A DNA stretch of 13,411 bases from Gemmatimonadota bacterium (GTDB taxonomy: Bacteria; Gemmatimonadota; Gemmatimonadetes; Gemmatimonadales; GWC2-71-9), in assembly GCA_025361465.1 (NCBI GenBank), contig JANYAG010000347.1:1-13411 (forward strand). The letters are read 5' to 3'. The first letter of the stretch is position 1, and the number at the start of each line of letters is the position of its first letter. This document shows positions 6,383 to 13,411 of this stretch, piece after piece. The translations under genes were made by a program, and so were the position numbers. The notes under the pieces are model-generated. The model saw only the letters and a list, made by a program, of their open reading frames with translations. It ran no database searches and was not told the origin of the DNA.

Positions 6383-7764
6383 CACTTCACCTCGGTCCCC
6401 TCATAGCGCGACAGCTTGCGGTACAGCGTGCTCGGGTCAATGCCGAGCGCCTCGGCGGCGCGGGTCTTGTTGCCGCCCTCGGCCTGGAGCACGAACATGA
6501 TGTAGGCACGCTCGACCAGGTCCAGGGTCGGGTTCGGTTCGGCCTTCTCGGCCACCAGCGGGTCCCGCTTGCGGCGGGTGATCCGCTCGGGCAGGTGGCT
6601 GGCATCGATCAGGCTGCCGCGGCACATCACGCAGGCATGCTCGAGCGCGTTCTGCAGCTCGCGCACGTTGCCCGGCCACTTGTAGACCATCACGGCATCC
6701 ATCGCCTCGGCGGCCAGGGCCTTGGGTTCGCCATGCTCCCCGGCGAGGTCCTGCAGGAAGCGATCGATCAGCAGGATCAGGTCGTCGCGGCGCTCGCGCA
6801 GCGGCGGCAGTTCGATCGCGATGACATTGAGCCGGTAGAAGAGGTCGGAGCGGAAGTTGCCGCGCTGCACCTCTTCCTCGAGATTGCGATTGGTCGCGGC
6901 GATGATCCGCACATCGACCGGCAGCACCTCGGTGGCACCCACCGGGATCACCTCGCGCTGCTGCAGCACGCGCAGCAGCTTGACCTGGAGCGACGGCGGC
7001 ATTTCGCCGACTTCGTCGAGGAAGAAGGTCCCGCCGCGCGCCGCGGCGAAGAGCCCCTGCTTGTCGCGCACCGCGCCGGTGAACGATCCCTTCACGTGGC
7101 CGAACAACTCGCTTTCGAGCAGCGTTTCCGGCAGGGCGCCGCAGTTGATCGACATGAAGGGGCCGTTGTTGCGCAACGATGCATCATGGATGTAATGCGC
7201 CAGCACCTCCTTGCCGGTGCCGCTCTCGCCCTCGAGCAGCACGGTGGAGTCGGTGGGCGCCACCACATCGGCGAGCTTGAGAATATCGAGGAAGCGGCGC
7301 GACTTGCCGATCGGCCGCGTGGGGCCGGCGAGCGGCGAGCCGCCGCTGCCCTTCCGGATCTCCTGCTTGAGCTGCTTGTTCTCGACCCGGATCTGCCGGA
7401 ACTCGCAGGCGCGCCGAAGGATCGCGAGCAGTTCGTCGTTGGCAAACGGTTTCTGGAGGTAGTAGAACGCGCCGGCGTTGACCGCCTGGATCGCGCTCTG
7501 CAGCGAGGCCTGTGCCGTCATCAGGATCACCGGCGTCATGACATCCTGCTCCTTGACGGCCTGCAGGATGTCGAGCCCGGTGAATTGCGGCATCCGCACG
7601 TCGGTGAGCACGATGTCGGGCGAGCCGCCGCGGATCGCGTCCAGGCCGGCCTTGCCGCCCTGCGCGGTCGCGACCTCGTACCCTTCCTTCTTCAGCAGGA
7701 TGCGCAGGGTGTCGAGAATCCCGCTCTCATCGTCAATGACCAGCACCGAGGGCTGTGGGTTCAT
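6382..7764 (-). CDS. Sigma-54-dependent response regulator, NtrC/PilR type
   Basis: The product is 460 residues in the order receiver, AAA+, Fis-type HTH. The receiver (5-120) has the acidic pair D11-D12, the phospho-acceptor D55 in LTDVRMP, T83 and K105. The AAA+ domain (about 150-385) has Walker A GESGTGKE (179-186), the sigma-54 contact loop as GSFTGA (226-231, Ser for the usual Ala), Walker B GGTFFLDEVGE (244-254), the R-finger region in FRSDLFYRLNV and WPGNVREL. The C-terminus (about 413-455) is a Fis-like helix-turn-helix (NKTRAAEALGIDPSTLYRKL). It would activate RpoN promoters once phosphorylated by the kinase encoded just upstream, whose stop overlaps its start as ATGA. AGAGGA lies 6 bases before the ATG. 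AtoC, ZraR and PilR share this layout; the 6-TM, PAS-containing partner kinase and the prepilin sigma-54 promoter at 126-142 favour a PilR-like role, which is inference. Confidence 0.92.
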   Translation of the reverse strand: MNPQPSVLVIDDESGILDTLRILLKKEGYEVATAQGGKAGLDAIRGGSPDIVLTDVRMPQFTGLDILQAVKEQDVMTPVILMTAQASLQSAIQAVNAGAFYYLQKPFANDELLAILRRACEFRQIRVENKQLKQEIRKGSGGSPLAGPTRPIGKSRRFLDILKLADVVAPTDSTVLLEGESGTGKEVLAHYIHDASLRNNGPFMSINCGALPETLLESELFGHVKGSFTGAVRDKQGLFAAARGGTFFLDEVGEMPPSLQVKLLRVLQQREVIPVGATEVLPVDVRIIAATNRNLEEEVQRGNFRSDLFYRLNVIAIELPPLRERRDDLILLIDRFLQDLAGEHGEPKALAAEAMDAVMVYKWPGNVRELQNALEHACVMCRGSLIDASHLPERITRRKRDPLVAEKAEPNPTLDLVERAYIMFVLQAEGGNKTRAAEALGIDPSTLYRKLSRYEGTEVK

Positions 7765-9515
7765 TCCCCGTCCTCTCTATTCCAGGTTGATGGCAGGTAG
7801 ATCGAAAAGGTCGTTCCCAACTCGGCGGACGTGTCCATCAGGATCACGCCGCGGTGCGCCGCCACCGCGCGCTGGACGATGGCCAGGCCCAGCCCGGTTC
7901 CGCCCTGACGCCCCGAGACGAACGGCTCGAACAGCCGCTCGCGCACGCTCTCGGGAATCCCCGGTCCGTTGTCCGACACCACCAGGCGGATCTCGCGCTC
8001 CACCAGCGACGGCGCGCCCCCACCGGCTTCGCGATGGACCGACACCCGGACCGTGCCCTGGCCGTTGAGCGCCTGGGCGGCATTGAGGACCAGGTTGCTG
8101 ACGATCCGGTGCAACAGGTCCGCATCGCCATCCAGGTGGACCGACTCGCCTTCGATCGCCAACTCGACTCCACTGGCCGCCGGATGGGCCCGGATGGTGC
8201 GAGCCGCATCTTCGACCAGTTCCAGCAGGTCGAGTTTCTCGAAATTCACGGCGCGGACACGGGAGAAATCCAGGAATTCCGTCAACAGGCGATTCAGCCG
8301 TTCGCTTTCGCGCATGATCAGCCGCGACAGGGTCTGGTCGTCCTCATCATCGCCCACCAACCGCGACAACTGCTCGACCGCACTGCGAATCGCCATCAGC
8401 GGGTTCCGGATCTCATGCGCCAGCGAGGCACTGAGCGCCGCCACCCCTTCGAGCCGCTCGGCCCGCATGCGGAACTCCTGCATCCGTTTCAGGTCCGAGA
8501 TATCCGTGAAGATCGCGGTGACCAGGCGCTGATCGCCACCCGGGCGCTGAAAGGTGGTCGTGCTCAGGCCGACGGGGAACAGCGACCCATCGCGGCGACG
8601 GACCGAGGCTTCTCCCCGGGCGACCCGGCCCCCTTCACTGAGGCCGCGCAGGATCGCCCCGTGCAGCTCGGGGGAGTGCGCGCGCAACGTGTCGAGCACC
8701 GGCGCCCCTTGGACAAAGGCACGGTCATCGCCAAGAATCCGGCGCGCGCGTGGATTGAGGTAGGCGAGCTTCCCCGCACCGTCGATCGTGATCACGCCGG
8801 ACTGGATGGTCGCGAGGATCTCCTCAGCCTCGAGACGGGCCTGCTGCAGCGCGGCCGCGAGCACCTGCTGGCCCGTCGCCGCGCTGGCCAGCCGGTTGCC
8901 GAGCACGGCGATCAAGCCGCCGACGAAGGCGATCGACCCGACCTGGAGCCAGAAGGCCGCATCGGTGGCGAGGCCGGGTTGGGTCGGGGCGACGAGTGTG
9001 ACGCCGACATAGCAGACGGTCGCGAAGGCCACCGCCATCAGCCCCCGGCCAACGGGCAGCAGCAGGGCGTAGACAGTCACCAGGGCGACGTACATGGCCG
9101 CGATCGAGGTGGCTTCGGTCCCCGCATCGCGTGCGCTGTTGGTGAACGCCACCAGCGATGTCACCACCAGGACGTCGACGGTCGCCTGCAACAACAGCCC
9201 ATCCGGTCCGGGAACCTCGCGGCGTCGCGCAAGACGGAGGATCAGCCAGATTGAGGCAACGATGGCGACAAAGGCAAGCGCGAGGATGGATGCGTTCGCG
9301 GCATCGGGCCCTGAGGGGTCATGGCCAAGCGAACGGCCGACCACCAGGGAGACGAGCGCGAAGCGCACCACCAGGATGCCGGCGAGCAGGGTACGCGGCT
9401 GGGGAATCGACAGCCGTTCGAGCCCGCGCGGAGGCGGCGCGGGGGCAGCCGGCCCAACCGGGAACTCTCCCGTGAGCACCTGCTGGGGATCGTGAGGTGG
9501 CGTCGTCGGTTTCAA
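7761..9515 (-). CDS. PilS-like membrane sensor histidine kinase
   Basis: From a TTG start the product is 584 residues. Six hydrophobic segments (about 43-63, 76-95, 108-125, 137-152, 157-175, 189-206) have short loops and no large outer domain. A PAS domain follows (about 229-345, then DISDLKRM). Next come HisKA with the H-box SLAHEIRNPL (phospho-acceptor H367) and HATPase_c with the N-box NLVLNAAQAL (474-483), G1 SDNGPGI (514-520) and G2 GGTGLGLAI (538-546). Six TM, PAS, HisKA is the PilS layout; PilS senses pilin in the membrane. The start is uncertain. No ATG lies between the divergent gene and the first TM; TTG at 9515 and GTG at 9479 are the candidates and neither has a ribosome site. 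A longer frame to 9854 exists but runs antisense through the divergent gene and reads as low-complexity, so I reject it. The stop overlaps the regulator's ATG (ATGA). Confidence 0.88.
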   Translation of the reverse strand: MKPTTPPHDPQQVLTGEFPVGPAAPAPPPRGLERLSIPQPRTLLAGILVVRFALVSLVVGRSLGHDPSGPDAANASILALAFVAIVASIWLILRLARRREVPGPDGLLLQATVDVLVVTSLVAFTNSARDAGTEATSIAAMYVALVTVYALLLPVGRGLMAVAFATVCYVGVTLVAPTQPGLATDAAFWLQVGSIAFVGGLIAVLGNRLASAATGQQVLAAALQQARLEAEEILATIQSGVITIDGAGKLAYLNPRARRILGDDRAFVQGAPVLDTLRAHSPELHGAILRGLSEGGRVARGEASVRRRDGSLFPVGLSTTTFQRPGGDQRLVTAIFTDISDLKRMQEFRMRAERLEGVAALSASLAHEIRNPLMAIRSAVEQLSRLVGDDEDDQTLSRLIMRESERLNRLLTEFLDFSRVRAVNFEKLDLLELVEDAARTIRAHPAASGVELAIEGESVHLDGDADLLHRIVSNLVLNAAQALNGQGTVRVSVHREAGGGAPSLVEREIRLVVSDNGPGIPESVRERLFEPFVSGRQGGTGLGLAIVQRAVAAHRGVILMDTSAELGTTFSIYLPSTWNREDGE

Positions 9516-9570
9516 GATGGATGTAATATGATGGGCCGCGGGCAGGGACGCCCGGGGAAGGAGCCTGCCG
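9516..9570. promoter_or_regulatory. Divergent promoter region with an AT-rich island
   Basis: The spacer between the kinase operon and the DUF2461 gene must hold promoters for both. Its AT-rich core ATGTAATATGAT (9521-9532) stands out in GC-rich DNA. It offers TAATAT (9524-9529) as a -10 box rightward and TATTAC (9528-9523) leftward, the latter only 7 bases from the TTG at 9515. No convincing -35 boxes and no sigma-54 GG-N10-GC pattern were found. AAGGAG (9558-9563) is the ribosome site of the DUF2461 gene. Confidence 0.4.
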
Positions 9571-10332
9571 ATGCCGAAATCGCCAACCCGCCCATCCACC
9601 CGCCCGCCGGCGACCCAGCAATTTCCCGGGTTCGATCCGGGGGTGTTCCGCTTCTTCGCCTCTCTCAAGCGGCACAACCAGCGCAGCTGGTTCGAGGAGC
9701 ATCGGATCGAGTACGAAGCCCACGTGCGCGGTCCCATGCGTGCCTTCGTCGAGGAGATGGATGTCCGGCTCGCCCGACTCGCCCCCGAGCTGCTGGGCGA
9801 CCCGCGCCGATCGGTGTTCCGGATCCATCGCGACGTCCGCTTCTCGGCCGACAAGTCGCCCTACAAGACCCACGCCGCCTGCTGGTTCTTCCACCATGAT
9901 GCCGGACGCGGAGTCGGAAGCGAAGCGCACGGTGGTGCCGGCCTCTACGTCCACATCGAGCCGAATCAGAGCATGGTGGGCGGCGGGATCTGGATGCCGC
10001 CAAAACCCACGCTGGACCTGATCCGCGAGGCGATCGCCGAGCAGCCGACCGCGCTCAAGAAGCTGGTGGCAGCCCCGGCGTTTCGTCGCCGCTTTGGATC
10101 CCTGAGTGACGAAGCGAGGCTCAGTCGTGTGCCGCGCGGCTTCGCGCCCGATCACCCGGCCGCGGAGTGGCTGCGGCTCAAGTCGTTCACGGCCGGCCGC
10201 GACCTCACCCGCGAGGAAGTGCTCGACCCCAGGCTGCCGGCTCGTCTCGAAACCGACGTGCTGGCGTTGTTGCCGTTCGTGCGCTGGCTCAACAAGGCCA
10301 TCGGCTTTCTGCCGGCGGCGAGCCGGCTGTGA
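9571..10332 (+). CDS. DUF2461 (TIGR02453) family protein
   Basis: The product is 253 residues. After a 17-residue Pro/Thr-rich start it follows the family pattern: FPGFDPGVFRFFASLKRHN (18-36), NQRSWFEEHR (36-45), then the core RIHRDVRFSADKSPYKT (84-100), and later RLKSFTAGRDL with a C-terminal LLPFVRWLNKAIG. The family is widespread in bacteria and its biochemical function is not known to me. There is no signal peptide or membrane segment, so it is probably cytoplasmic. The ATG at 9571 has AAGGAG 7 bases upstream. The stop overlaps the GTG start of the S4 protein gene (GTGA), so the two are probably translated together. Confidence 0.9.
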   Translation: MPKSPTRPSTRPPATQQFPGFDPGVFRFFASLKRHNQRSWFEEHRIEYEAHVRGPMRAFVEEMDVRLARLAPELLGDPRRSVFRIHRDVRFSADKSPYKTHAACWFFHHDAGRGVGSEAHGGAGLYVHIEPNQSMVGGGIWMPPKPTLDLIREAIAEQPTALKKLVAAPAFRRRFGSLSDEARLSRVPRGFAPDHPAAEWLRLKSFTAGRDLTREEVLDPRLPARLETDVLALLPFVRWLNKAIGFLPAASRL

Positions 10333-10721
10333 GTCCGCCCGAACCGCTGGATCGGGTTCGGCTCGACAAGTGGCTCTGGGCTGCCCGGTTCTTCAAGACC
10401 CGGTCCGCTGCGACCGACGCCGTCCACGGGGGCAAGGCCGAGGTCAATGGGGAACCCGCGAAGGCGGCCCGGCTGCTGGCGCCGGGCGATACCGTGCGGC
10501 TGCGCTTGCCGCCGTCGGAGTTCGTGCTGGTGGTCACCGGGTTGGCGGAGCGTCGCGGCACGGCGGAAGCCGCCGCACTGCTCTACCGGGAGACGCCGGA
10601 ATCCCGCGCGGCGCGCGAGCGGATCGCCGAGCAGCTGCGGCTCGCCCCGGACTTCGGGTTCGGCGGCGGCAAGCCCGACAAGAAGCAGCGGCGGGAGATC
10701 AGGCGTTGGAAGGGGGACTGA
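10329..10721 (+). CDS. hslR: S4-domain RNA-binding protein, Hsp15-like
   Basis: The product is 130 residues, close to the roughly 130 of Escherichia coli Hsp15. The S4 domain is at 8-55: DRVRLDKWLWAARFFKTRS (8-26), AVHGGKAEVNG (31-41) and LLAPGDTVRLRL (49-60). The tail is basic (KPDKKQRREIRRWKGD, 115-130), as in Hsp15. Hsp15 binds the 50S subunit carrying nascent chain after stalled translation and helps recycle it. The GTG at 10329 overlaps the preceding stop (GTGA) and lies 7 codons before the S4 motif. Longer frames starting inside the DUF2461 gene are shadows. Other small S4 proteins such as RqcH-partner RqcP look alike, so the symbol is a family-level call. Confidence 0.85.
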   Translation: MSPPEPLDRVRLDKWLWAARFFKTRSAATDAVHGGKAEVNGEPAKAARLLAPGDTVRLRLPPSEFVLVVTGLAERRGTAEAAALLYRETPESRAARERIAEQLRLAPDFGFGGGKPDKKQRREIRRWKGD

Positions 10722-10728
10722 GAGGAAC

Positions 10729-10815
10729 GGTCATCCTGAGCGAAGCGAAGGATGTGCGTGGCGATTCTTCGGCGAAGCTCGACCACGCATGCCCTTCGCT
10801 ACGCTCAGGGCGACA
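10729..10815. repeat. Long imperfect inverted repeat between convergent genes; likely hairpin and bidirectional terminator
   Basis: The left arm is at 10729-10762 and the right arm at 10782-10815. About 26 of 34 bases can pair; both arms contain CCTGAGCG(A/T)AGCGAAGG and TGCGTGG. The 20-base middle holds a further small stem, CTTC-GGC-GAAG. The element fills almost the whole gap between the stops of the S4 gene (10721) and the ABC-F gene (10819). The motif CATCCTGAGCGAAGCGAAGG resembles a short dispersed intergenic repeat that I recall from many bacterial genomes; I cannot check copies here. It could end transcription from both sides, and it may be a non-autonomous mobile repeat. Confidence 0.75.
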
Positions 10816-10818
10816 CAG

Positions 10819-12759
10819 CTACTTCGGAGCATCGGTCGCCGCTTCCCACGCCGCCATCGCCGCTTCCAGCGCCCGGCGCGCTGTGTCACGTTCGGCGGTG
10901 ATCCGACGGGCGCGCTCGCGCCCATCGGCTGCCGCGTAGAGCGCCGGGTCCGCCAACTGGGCCTCGAGTTGGGCCAAGGTCGCCTCACACGCCAGCACCA
11001 CTTCCTCTGCCCGCGCAGCTTCGCGTTCGCGCGCGCGCGCCTTGGTGGCATCGGTGCTGCCGGATGCCGATGGTCTCACCGGCTTGCCCGCCTTCACCGG
11101 TTTGGCCCGCACGGCCTCGCGTCGCTCACTCTCCTCGCGCCGGGCGGTGTCACGCCGCGAAAGTTGCACTGCCTCCCACTCCGAATACGTGCCGGGATAA
11201 TCCTCGAGCACCCCCTGCTCGAGCGACCAGATCCTGGTGGCCAGTCCGCGGAGCAGGGCACGATCGTGGGTGACCAGCAGGGCGGTGCCATCGTAGGTCT
11301 CGAGGGCGTCCTCGAGCGCTTCGATCGATTCGACGTCGAGGTGGTTCGTCGGCTCATCGAACACCAGCAGGTTGGCCCCGGTCAGCATCATCAGGGCGAG
11401 CGCCACCCGCGCCCGCTCACCGCCCGAAAGTGTGCCCGCCTTGCGCTGCACTTCACCACCGGAGAAGCCGAAGCGGCCCAGGTGGCCCTGGATCTGGCCG
11501 CGATTCCACGCCGGACGGCGGACCGCGATCAGGTCATACATCGTCGCGTCGGGATCGACGTCACCGAGGTCCTGGCGATAGTAGGCAACATCGATCGACG
11601 GCATCAACCGGACCGAGCCGCCGTCGGGGGCGCGCTCGCCGAGCAACGTCTTGAGCAGGGTCGACTTCCCTGCCCCGTTGGAACCGATCAGGCCGACGAC
11701 GTCCCCGCGCCGCAGGATGATCGAGCAGGACTGGAGCAGTTCCCGGTCGCCGATCTGCATCGCCAGCTGCTCCGTGACCAGCACCTGGTCGCCGCCACGC
11801 GCGCCCGCGGCGAAGCTCACCGCCATGACGCCTTCGGCGCCCGGGGGCGGCGAGAGACGCGGCAGCCGCTCGAGTTTCTTGCGCCGCCCCTTGGCCTGGT
11901 TGGAGTTCTGTCCGGCGATGTTGCGGTCGATGAAATCCTGCTCGGCGGCGATCTTGGCGTTCTGCTTCCGGATCGCCCGCTCGAGCGACATGCGCCGCTC
12001 GGTGTGCTGCAGGGCGAAGGCGTCGTAGTTGCCGGTGTACGGCGTCGCGGTGCCACCCTCGAAGTGGAGGATGTGATCGGCCACGTTGTCGAGGAAGGCC
12101 CGGTCGTGCGAGATGAAGAACACCGCTTCGTCGAGCTCGAGCAGGTAGTTCTCGAGCCAGCGTGCCGTGGCGATGTCGAGGTGGTTCGTCGGTTCGTCGA
12201 GGATCAGGACATCCGCCGGCGCCGCGAGCTGCGCGGTGAGTGCGAGACGCCCCCGCTCACCGCCCGAGAGCGTCGCCACGTCGCGCGTCCGGGCGACCTC
12301 GGGGTCGAAGCCCATGCCGGCGAGCACGGCATCGACGCGCGCGGTGGCGTGATAGCCCCCGTGATGCTCGAACAGTTCGAGATTGGTGGCGTAGCGCTCG
12401 AGCATGGCCGGTGTGGTGGCATCGCCGGCTTCGCCGATCGCCATCGACTGGCGCGACAATTCGCGCTCGAGCTCGAACAGATCGGCGAAGCCGCGCGCGG
12501 CGGCTTCCCAGACGGTCTGGGCATCCCCGAACTCGCGGAACTGATCCATGACGGCGAAGCGCAGCCCGGGCACGCGCGCCACCGCGCCACGGTCGGGGGT
12601 GCGTTCTCCGGTGATGAATCTGGTGAGCGTGGTCTTGCCGCACCCGTTGCGGCCGATCACGCCCCAGCGCTCACCACGCTCGATCTGCCAGGTGATGTTC
12701 TCGAAGACAAACTGTCCGCCGAACTCCGCTGCCAGCCCGGAACAGGAAACAAGACTCAC
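10819..12759 (-). CDS. ABC-F family ATPase (Uup/YheS-like)
   Basis: The product is 646 residues with two ABC domains and no membrane segments. Domain 1 has Walker A GRNGCGKT (36-43), signature LSGGE (164-168), Walker B LILDEP (185-190) and switch H218. Domain 2 has Walker A GSNGAGKS (359-366), signature LSGGE (444-448), Walker B LLVFDEP (464-470) and H498. The linker between them (about 250-325) is basic and helical (RMSLERAIRKQNAKI, then KGRRKKLERLPRL), as in ABC-F proteins that reach into the ribosomal E site. The C-terminus (about 530-646) is charged and coiled-coil-like, as in Uup. ABC-F proteins act on ribosomes as translation factors or antibiotic-resistance proteins; nothing here singles out resistance. 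The GTG at 12759 overlaps the previous stop (GTGA) and starts the family-typical MSLVSCSGL. Upstream sequence in the same frame, to 13164, is a shadow. Confidence 0.92.
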   Translation of the reverse strand: MSLVSCSGLAAEFGGQFVFENITWQIERGERWGVIGRNGCGKTTLTRFITGERTPDRGAVARVPGLRFAVMDQFREFGDAQTVWEAAARGFADLFELERELSRQSMAIGEAGDATTPAMLERYATNLELFEHHGGYHATARVDAVLAGMGFDPEVARTRDVATLSGGERGRLALTAQLAAPADVLILDEPTNHLDIATARWLENYLLELDEAVFFISHDRAFLDNVADHILHFEGGTATPYTGNYDAFALQHTERRMSLERAIRKQNAKIAAEQDFIDRNIAGQNSNQAKGRRKKLERLPRLSPPPGAEGVMAVSFAAGARGGDQVLVTEQLAMQIGDRELLQSCSIILRRGDVVGLIGSNGAGKSTLLKTLLGERAPDGGSVRLMPSIDVAYYRQDLGDVDPDATMYDLIAVRRPAWNRGQIQGHLGRFGFSGGEVQRKAGTLSGGERARVALALMMLTGANLLVFDEPTNHLDVESIEALEDALETYDGTALLVTHDRALLRGLATRIWSLEQGVLEDYPGTYSEWEAVQLSRRDTARREESERREAVRAKPVKAGKPVRPSASGSTDATKARAREREAARAEEVVLACEATLAQLEAQLADPALYAAADGRERARRITAERDTARRALEAAMAAWEAATDAPK

Positions 12760-13411
12760 GGGCTGTTGGGTTTCCTCGGTGGATTGGTGGCCCGGACGTT
12801 GACCTTGGTCTTGCCGGTCGACTCCTTGACCGTCAGATGGCCGCCGTTGCTGTCGCCAGCGAGGTCGACGACGGCGCGTCCCTTCGCATCGAACACCTTG
12901 ATCGAGCCGCCGGCAGAATCGCCCACGATCGAGACGATGTCCTTGCCGTTGACGCGGAGGCGGAGCGAACCGCTGTCGCCGTTGATGTCGACATTTCCGG
13001 TATCGTTCCCGCCGCCCGAATTGAGGAAGCTCTGTTGGAGGTCGGTCGCCACCGACTGCGGCACCAGCAGCACCAAATCCACACTCGCCGTAGTGCCCGA
13101 TCGCAGGGTCACCGTCCCGAAGGGCACCAGCTGCAGGCGGGCCTGATCGGCCGGCGCCGCGCACACGAAGGTGGTGTTCTTGTCGAAGTTCTTGGCATCG
13201 ATGATCGCCAGCGAGCAGCCGTCAAAGCGCGACATCTGCACACTGCTGTCCAGGGCAACCGTCAGGTCCACCCCCGAAATGCGCCGCGGGGAACTCCGAT
13301 CGAGCCGGAGCCGCTGGATCTTGCCAAGTCGCTCTCCGCCCAACCGGAACGAGGCGCCCAGCATCGGGAAGTCGAAGGCCTGATTGCTGTTGAAGTAGGC
13401 CTTGCCCCGGT
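12756..13411 (-). CDS. Unknown protein with C-terminal 22-residue repeats (5' end beyond the right edge)
   Basis: An in-frame Met lies at 13364, but the frame stays open to the window edge and the upstream codons read like protein (GKAYFNSNQAFDFP), so the gene probably starts outside. The visible part, about 218 residues, has a beta-rich-looking region (SGVDLTVALDSSVQM, then a Cys pair in DGCSLAII and FVCAAP). Next is VDLVLLVPQSVATDLQQ, and then three tandem 22-residue repeats (12795-12986) built on GDSxGGxLxV-x4-GK-xVxV. I do not recognise the family. The Cys spacing and lack of charge clusters would suit an exported protein, but no signal peptide is visible. It precedes the ABC-F gene with a GTGA overlap and so shares its transcript. 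Confidence 0.65.
   Translation of the reverse strand, partial: RGKAYFNSNQAFDFPMLGASFRLGGERLGKIQRLRLDRSSPRRISGVDLTVALDSSVQMSRFDGCSLAIIDAKNFDKNTTFVCAAPADQARLQLVPFGTVTLRSGTTASVDLVLLVPQSVATDLQQSFLNSGGGNDTGNVDINGDSGSLRLRVNGKDIVSIVGDSAGGSIKVFDAKGRAVVDLAGDSNGGHLTVKESTGKTKVNVRATNPPRKPNSP
12795..12986 (-). repeat. Three tandem 22-residue protein repeats (GDS-GG type)
   Basis: The units begin INGDSGSLRL, VGDSAGGSIKV and AGDSNGGHLTV, and each ends in GK or GR, then a short beta-like tail (DIVSI, AVVDL, TKVNV). They are aligned at 22-residue steps (the first lacks one Gly). The DNA is diverged, so this is an old protein-level repeat rather than a recent duplication. Confidence 0.65.

Noticed and set aside
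6595..7800. 401-codon plus-strand frame
   Set aside because: It is antisense to the response regulator, whose domains are complete; the frame is a product of GC-rich codon bias.
7854..9254. 466-codon plus-strand frame
   Set aside because: It is antisense to the histidine kinase and its translation is Arg/Gln/Asp-rich with no known domain.
9516..9854. Upstream extension of the histidine kinase frame
   Set aside because: It runs antisense through the start of the well-supported DUF2461 gene and reads as Ser/Arg-rich low-complexity sequence.
11336..12199. Near-identical short segments (GAGGTGGTTCGTCGG) at about 11339 and 12179
   Set aside because: They encode the DEPTNHLD Walker B of the two ABC domains; this is domain duplication, not a mobile or CRISPR repeat.
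10447..13146. 899-codon plus-strand frame
   Set aside because: It is antisense to the ABC-F gene, crosses the hairpin repeat and part of the S4 gene, and has no domain pattern.
12760..13164. Upstream extension of the ABC-F frame
   Set aside because: It is a same-strand out-of-frame shadow of the repeat-protein gene; ABC-F proteins begin at the MSLVSCSGL-type start.

Overview
This is a GC-rich bacterial chromosomal window. It encodes a sigma-54 activator, a PilS-like histidine kinase, polytopic glycosyltransferases and the start of a type IV prepilin. That suits a Gram-negative, surface-attached soil or water bacterium. Gemmatimonadota is my best guess, from overall style only and without any search. 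No rRNA, tRNA, CRISPR array, transposase or phage gene is visible.

Layout. At the left edge, a minus-strand gene begins at base 37 and runs off the window. Its first codons encode a prepilin peptidase site (RKG|FTLI). Upstream of it lie a clear Shine-Dalgarno sequence and a good sigma-54 (-24/-12) promoter at 126-142. Divergent from it, on the plus strand, are a TMTC-type GT-C membrane glycosyltransferase with C-terminal TPRs (319-2061) and a family-2 glycosyltransferase fused to a SAM methyltransferase (2218-3660). Converging on these with a 19-base 3' overlap is a four-gene minus-strand operon read from about 9515 down to 3642. Its order is PilS-like sensor kinase, NtrC/PilR-type response regulator, GT39-like membrane glycosyltransferase, then an ALG5/DPM-like polyprenyl-phosphate glycosyltransferase. 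All three junctions in it are overlapping stop/start codons.

Right of a short divergent spacer (9516-9570) lies a housekeeping-like pair, a DUF2461 protein and an Hsp15-like S4 RNA-binding protein joined by a GTGA overlap. Next is a large hairpin repeat between convergent genes (10729-10815). Then comes a minus-strand pair made of an unknown protein with a 22-residue repeat (cut by the right edge) and an ABC-F ATPase, again joined by a GTGA overlap.

How the parts may work together. In Pseudomonas, PilS/PilR activates the pilin gene from a sigma-54 promoter. Here a PilS/PilR-like pair, a sigma-54-type promoter in front of a prepilin gene, and four glycosyltransferase genes sit within about 9.5 kb. 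The two kinds of enzyme present are a lipid-phosphate-sugar synthase of the GT2 type and GT-C membrane transferases that use such donors. This is what a regulated pilin (or other surface-protein) glycosylation locus would need. The individual parts are seen in the sequence; their joint function is inference.
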